Assembly: GCA_020429545.1 (NCBI GenBank)
Contig: JAGQLF010000013.1
Coordinates: 1-19,653, forward strand
Reading direction: 5' to 3'
DNA length: 19,653 nucleotides
Source of the DNA: Candidatus Dojkabacteria bacterium
GTDB lineage: Bacteria; Patescibacteriota; Dojkabacteria; J137
Within the stretch, counting starts at the first letter, position 1. Every line of letters begins with the position of its first letter. Position numbers and translations under genes: made by a program. The notes under the pieces are model-generated. The model was not told the origin of the DNA. It saw only the letters and a list, made by a program, of their open reading frames with translations, and ran no database searches. Below, piece after piece: positions 16,615 to 19,653 of this stretch.

Positions 16615-17032
16615 TTTGTGATGGTTCTAAATCTTTTAAAATATCTTTTTTAAATTCTTCTTCCCATTGTTCTTGAGGCAATTGAGCAATCTCGTTCATT
16701 CTTGCCTTAATGTCATCTTGACCTTTATCTATAGAATCTAAAAATCCACCCATAAAACTGTCTATATCGTCTTGTAATGGATGCCCGACCTTTTCTTCAT
16801 ATGTCATAATTATTGCTGCTGATATTTCTTTCTGTGTTGATCCTTCGTCCATAGCTGCTAAAATTATTGCATTTACCTCATCTTCTGTAACTTCTGATTT
16901 TAATAAATCATCAATATATTCATTAACCAATGGCTGTAATGTTAAAAGAAAAAATTCTACCATTTCATCATTCAATCCCATTTTTTGCTTTAATACTTGG
17001 TCTATTTTAGACCTAATCTCGTCGGTATTCAT
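16607..17032 (-). CDS. Acidic helical protein (141 aa), first gene of the cluster
   Basis: No family recognised. The sequence is almost entirely helix-forming, acidic, and without signal peptide, membrane helix or cysteine, so a cytoplasmic helical bundle is likely. The last codons and stop (Asn-Glu-TGA) overlap the ATG of the 1997-aa gene within ATGAGTGA, an eight-base overlap that points to translational coupling. It is the first gene after the divergent promoter gap, and so probably leads the operon. A chaperone, adaptor or regulator for the giant protein is a reasonable guess from position, but nothing in the sequence proves it. Confidence 0.8.
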   Translation of the reverse strand: MNTDEIRSKIDQVLKQKMGLNDEMVEFFLLTLQPLVNEYIDDLLKSEVTEDEVNAIILAAMDEGSTQKEISAAIIMTYEEKVGHPLQDDIDSFMGGFLDSIDKGQDDIKARMNEIAQLPQEQWEEEFKKDILKDLEPSQNE

Positions 17033-17046
17033 ATTGTTATCAGTTT

Positions 17047-17073
17047 AATGTAAATCAGCTCATTACTCAACAA
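17047..17073 (-). promoter_or_regulatory. Candidate promoter of the seven-gene cluster
   Basis: On the minus strand TTGTTG (17073-17068) is followed after 15 bases by TACATT (17052-17047), 14 bases before the ATG at 17032. The spacer is short, so confidence is moderate. The whole divergent gap is only 76 bases and must hold both promoters. Confidence 0.4.
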
Positions 17074-17096
17074 AAATGGGTCTTTTAAAACCATAG

Positions 17097-17102
17097 TATA
17101 AT
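17097..17102 (+). promoter_or_regulatory. -10 box of the metallopeptidase gene, leaderless arrangement
   Basis: A perfect TATAAT ends six bases before the ATG at 17109. With a normal 6-7 base gap to the transcript start, transcription would begin at or beside the A of the ATG, giving a leaderless mRNA. No good -35 box is visible. Confidence 0.6.
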
Positions 17103-17108
17103 TTAAAA

Positions 17109-17597
17109 ATGAAGCTAAGTCATAATTTAACACTACCAATTCTTGGTGAACAAAAAAGAATAAGTTTTGAACAAATTAAAGCCACCAAACCTATTGTTTT
17201 TGAAGAAAGTAATTCTCTAAAAGTATTTATTTCTGAACTTCATGATCACACTCATGAAATGGCATTAGAAAAATGGTTAAGAGAAAGATTTAGAAAGCAT
17301 GCTGAGGAGCGAGTTGATTTTTTCTCAGATATTTATAAATTTGAATTCAATAGAATTGCTATAAAAGATACAAGGTCACGTTGGGGAAGTTGCTCTTCGA
17401 AATTAAATTTAAACTTTAGTTGGAGATTAATTTTTACTCCATTAAAAAGCATCGATTATGTTCTAGTGCACGAGCTTGCACATACAAAACAAATGAATCA
17501 TTCAAAAAACTTTTGGGCAATTGTTGAAGAAATCATGCCTGATTATAAAGTACATAAGAAAATATTGCATGAATTAGAGAAAGAGATATTTAATTGA
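17109..17597 (+). CDS. YgjP-like M48-type zinc metallopeptidase domain protein
   Basis: The 162-aa soluble protein belongs to the YgjP/DUF45 (WLM-related) family. It shows the family signature RSRWGSCS (89-96) with downstream strand LNLNFSWRLIFTP, the zinc motif HELAH (121-125) preceded by IDYVLV, a third probable ligand H131 in MNHSKNFW, and the closing block MPDYKVHKK. The length is close to that of E. coli YgjP. Substrates of this family are poorly known. All putative zinc-binding and catalytic residues (H121, E122, H125, H131) are present, so an active enzyme is expected. It is divergent from the seven-gene cluster and convergent with sufB; a link to either is not shown. The start is set by the TATAAT box just upstream. 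Confidence 0.92.
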   Translation: MKLSHNLTLPILGEQKRISFEQIKATKPIVFEESNSLKVFISELHDHTHEMALEKWLRERFRKHAEERVDFFSDIYKFEFNRIAIKDTRSRWGSCSSKLNLNFSWRLIFTPLKSIDYVLVHELAHTKQMNHSKNFWAIVEEIMPDYKVHKKILHELEKEIFN

Positions 17598-17632
17598 ACT
17601 AAGAGCTTGAAGGTAAGAGCTAAGGCTTGTTA

Positions 17633-17759
17633 TTCCCTCCTTGAGGAGGGTACTTACTACCAATTTATTGGTAGTAAGGGGGGAGGTGTTACTGTTAACA
17701 ATTACACCTTCCGTCTCATCCCGATATATCGGGACTCGCCACCTTCCTCAAGGAAGGAA
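17633..17759. repeat. MITE-like palindromic element with hairpin inverted-repeat ends
   Basis: The 127-base GC-rich gap between the convergent metallopeptidase and sufB genes is built of nested palindromes. Its ends are inverted copies of each other: left TTCCCTCCTTGAGGAGGGT (17633-17651) and right, read on the minus strand, TTCCTTCCTTGAGGAAGGT; each end is itself a hairpin, and the two differences are paired so that both stems are kept. Inside lie a 12-bp perfect stem CTTACTACCAAT/ATTGGTAGTAAG (17653-17678), a 9-bp stem GGGAGGTGT/ACACCTTCC (17681-17712) around GTTAAC, and the 16-base palindrome TCCCGATATATCGGGA (17719-17734). It encodes nothing and has no evident target duplication. It may serve as a two-way RNA end for the two converging genes, though no T-run follows. 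Confidence 0.75.
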
Positions 17760-17767
17760 CATACAAA

Positions 17768-19090
17768 TCACCCAACGCTTCCCTCCATGCTCATTCTAAT
17801 TAATTCGTTCATTTCCATTGCGTACTCCATTGGCAACTCTTTTGTAACTGGTTCTAGAAATCCAGCTACCAAAAGACCTCTTGACTGTTCTTCTGTTAAA
17901 CCTCTACTTGTTGAATAAAATAACTGTTTTTCTGAAATTTTACTCACACTTGCTTCATGTTCAATATATGCACTAATTTCAGAAATATCATTTGTTGGGT
18001 AAGTATCTGTTTGGGATTTATTATCTAGTATTAATGCATCACAAACAACTTTACTTTTTGAATTTTTAGCTCCTTTTGGAATTTTAATTAATCCTCTGTA
18101 AGAAGTTCTTCCACCATTTTTGCAGATAGATTTTGTAGTAATTGTGCTAGAAGTATTTTTGCCAACATGTGTCATTTTTCCACCGGTATCTTGCCATTGT
18201 CCTTCATCTGCAACTGAAATTGATAAAACTTCGCCACTTGAATTATCTCCATTTAAAATTACGCTAGGGTATTTCATTGTTGATTTAGAACCAATATTAC
18301 AATCTACCCATTCAATTCTGGAGTTTTTAAAAGCTAGTCCTCTTTGAGTTACTAAATTAAAAATATTTTTAGACCAATTTTGAACTGTGGTATATCTAAT
18401 TTTTGCATTCTCTAGTGCAATCAATTCTATTACGCCTGTGTGAAGTGAGTTAGAGTTATATATTGGAGCAGAACAACCTTCTACATAATGAACTTCTGCC
18501 CCCTCGTCTGCAATAATCATAGTCCTTTCAAATTGCCCCATGCTTTTTGTTTTTATATAAAAGTATGCCTGAAGTGGTAACTCTACCTTTACGCCTTTGG
18601 GAATATACACAAAACTTCCACCACTCCAGCATGCTGTATTAAGAGCTGCATATTTATTGTCTGAATATGGAACAACTCTCCCAAACCATTTTTTAAAAAG
18701 TTCTGGATGTTTCTGTAAACCATCTTCAGTGTTTGTAAAAATTACTCCTTGGTCTTCCCATTTTTTCTTAATCTTTCCATAAACAACATTTGAATCAAAC
18801 TGAGTTTCTACTCCTGCTAAAAACTTTCTCTCAGATTCAGGAATTTTTAAGTCTTCATAAACCTGTTTCATTTCTGACGGAACTTCTTCCCAGTTTCTAG
18901 CTTTATTTTTGGTAGGTTTTATAAAAAAATCTATTTGACTATCTTTAAGACTACTTAAGTCTACTCCCCAAGAGGGTGTATTTGATTTTAGATAATGCTC
19001 TAGTGCTTTTAATCTTATCTCTAGCATCCAATCAGGCTCGTTTTTGGATTTAGATATCTTTTTTATAACTGATTTAGAAAGACCTTTCAT
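17768..19090 (-). CDS. sufB: Fe-S cluster assembly scaffold SufB
   Basis: SufB, with SufC (ATPase) and SufD, forms the cytoplasmic scaffold on which iron-sulfur clusters are built. This 440-aa copy has the diagnostic blocks: TACWSGGSFVYIPKGVKVELPLQAYF (about 152-178), ADEGAEVHYVEGCSAP (194-209), RIEWVDCNIGSKSTMKYPS (258-276), the core GRTSYRGLIKIPKGA and the C-terminal YIEHEASVSKISEKQLFY. C350 and E379 stand 29 residues apart, the same spacing as C405 and E434 of E. coli SufB, the catalytic pair described for cluster building. No intein. The ATG at 19090 follows an extended -10 by only five bases. It is slightly shorter at the N-terminus than E. coli SufB. No sufC or sufD lies in the window, which is unusual. 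Confidence 0.97.
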   Translation of the reverse strand: MKGLSKSVIKKISKSKNEPDWMLEIRLKALEHYLKSNTPSWGVDLSSLKDSQIDFFIKPTKNKARNWEEVPSEMKQVYEDLKIPESERKFLAGVETQFDSNVVYGKIKKKWEDQGVIFTNTEDGLQKHPELFKKWFGRVVPYSDNKYAALNTACWSGGSFVYIPKGVKVELPLQAYFYIKTKSMGQFERTMIIADEGAEVHYVEGCSAPIYNSNSLHTGVIELIALENAKIRYTTVQNWSKNIFNLVTQRGLAFKNSRIEWVDCNIGSKSTMKYPSVILNGDNSSGEVLSISVADEGQWQDTGGKMTHVGKNTSSTITTKSICKNGGRTSYRGLIKIPKGAKNSKSKVVCDALILDNKSQTDTYPTNDISEISAYIEHEASVSKISEKQLFYSTSRGLTEEQSRGLLVAGFLEPVTKELPMEYAMEMNELIRMSMEGSVG

Positions 19091-19095
19091 AACTT

Positions 19096-19104
19096 ATTAT
19101 AACA
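19096..19104 (-). promoter_or_regulatory. sufB promoter, extended -10 with leaderless arrangement
   Basis: Reading the minus strand, TGTTATAAT (19104-19096) is a perfect extended -10 (TG, one base, TATAAT) that ends five bases before the sufB ATG at 19090. The transcript should start within a base or two of the ATG. No Shine-Dalgarno can fit. Confidence 0.65.
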
Positions 19105-19116
19105 GTCGACAACCAT

Positions 19117-19150
19117 CCTTCCCTGTCTGACAACGGGCAGGCAAGGAAGG
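19117..19150. repeat. Solo palindromic repeat upstream of sufB
   Basis: The outer stem CCTTCC/GGAAGG (19117-19122 with 19145-19150) and inner stem CTGTCTG/CGGGCAG (19123-19129 with 19134-19140, two G-T pairs) form one hairpin with a GCAA bulge. It ends in GGAAGGAATAAT, close to the right end of the 1957-2084 block (GGAGGAATAAT), and its CCTTGCCTGCC (minus strand) resembles the first hairpin there. This makes it a third member of the intergenic palindrome family. Confidence 0.65.
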
Positions 19151-19166
19151 AATAATAAAATGCAAG

Positions 19167-19653
19167 CTATCTTCTAAAATATTCCTCTGGAGACTGATAT
19201 TCTTGTATCTCCCTTTTTATCCTTCTATATAAATAAACAATTAGATCTTTGTTATTAATAATTAATGTAGAAACAATAGTTAGAAAAAGAAGTAAAAAAA
19301 TAACCCATAAATTTCCACTCACGTGAACTCCACTTTTTAATTGAATTGGTTGATTATTATTTAGGTTGTTTTGTATTTTTTCTAGACTTGGCAGAATATA
19401 TACTGGTAAATTTTCGGTATTTGAGCTAGATAGTCCTTGCACGTTAGTTTTGCTAGTATTTTGCAAGTACGATTTAACAGTTGTATTCTCAACAATATTG
19501 CTTGAACTTTGCTCACTAGTATCTTCTTCTATATCGTTGTTAGGTAATGGATTTACTTCTTGCTCCTGAATAGTGTTGCCTGTATTAATCCACTCACCTT
19601 CTTTTAGATAAAATGACTCACCTTTTTTTATTTCTGGATAGATTAATTTATCC
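19167..19653 (-). CDS. Membrane protein of unknown function (5' end cut by window edge)
   Basis: The minus-strand frame ending in TAG at 19167-19169 stays open to the right edge of the window, so at least 161 residues belong to this protein; a TTG at 19466 that could serve as a start is most likely internal. Visible parts: an IYPEIKKGESFYLKEGEW segment, an Asn/Ser/Glu/Thr-rich linker, a short segment PVYILPSLEKIQNNL, one C-terminal membrane helix (WVIFLLLFLTIVSTLII) and a basic cytoplasmic tail YLYRRIKREIQEYQ. The N-terminal region is presumably extracytoplasmic. No family recognised. sufB follows after a hairpin repeat and has its own promoter, so the two are probably independent. Confidence 0.8.
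   Translation of the reverse strand, partial: DKLIYPEIKKGESFYLKEGEWINTGNTIQEQEVNPLPNNDIEEDTSEQSSSNIVENTTVKSYLQNTSKTNVQGLSSSNTENLPVYILPSLEKIQNNLNNNQPIQLKSGVHVSGNLWVIFLLLFLTIVSTLIINNKDLIVYLYRRIKREIQEYQSPEEYFRR

Noticed and set aside
19167..19466. Complete 99-aa gene starting at TTG 19466
   Set aside because: The frame has no stop upstream as far as the window edge and the upstream residues look like ordinary protein, so the gene is longer and only its 3' part is present.

Overview
The window is AT-rich and densely coded, and it uses the standard code: TGA ends sufB and the 141-aa gene, and tryptophan is TGG. I read it as a chromosomal segment of an uncultivated small-genome bacterium, most likely of the Candidate Phyla Radiation (Patescibacteria). 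The reasons are a stand-alone four-helix-bundle (S23/IVP) protein, many secreted proteins anchored by N-terminal membrane helices with no lipobox, giant proteins of no recognisable family, starts without Shine-Dalgarno sequences, and GC-rich palindromic repeats in the intergenic gaps. The lineage is inference; there is no rRNA or other lineage marker here.

Layout. 1-379 (-) is the 5' part of an S23/IVP four-helix-bundle gene. 523-1876 (-) holds two neighbouring membrane-anchored proteins that are paralogues of each other, separated by a clear intrinsic terminator. 1957-2084 is a block of five consecutive hairpins. 2139-3983 (+) is asnB (asparagine synthetase). 3980-5009 (-) holds two unknown soluble proteins. 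5203-17032 (-) is a compact seven-gene cluster. 17109-17597 (+) is a YgjP-like zinc metallopeptidase. 17633-17759 is a MITE-like palindromic element with inverted-repeat ends. 17768-19090 (-) is sufB. 19117-19150 is another hairpin repeat, and 19167-19653 (-) is the 3' part of a membrane protein gene.

The main item is the seven-gene cluster, transcribed right to left: a 141-aa acidic helical protein, a 1997-aa multi-domain membrane protein, two small soluble proteins (102 and 143 aa), a 268-aa protein with signal peptide, beta-rich domain and C-terminal helix, a 245-aa anchored protein, and a 1044-aa anchored protein with about 66 cysteines and five 52-residue C-terminal repeats. Start and stop codons overlap or lie within about 11 bases throughout, which implies co-transcription and probably one envelope complex. 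I recognise no characterised system in it; its function is unknown.

The remaining genes are housekeeping (asnB, sufB, metallopeptidase) or unrecognised. Several have a -10 box so near the start codon that leaderless or almost leaderless mRNAs are expected.
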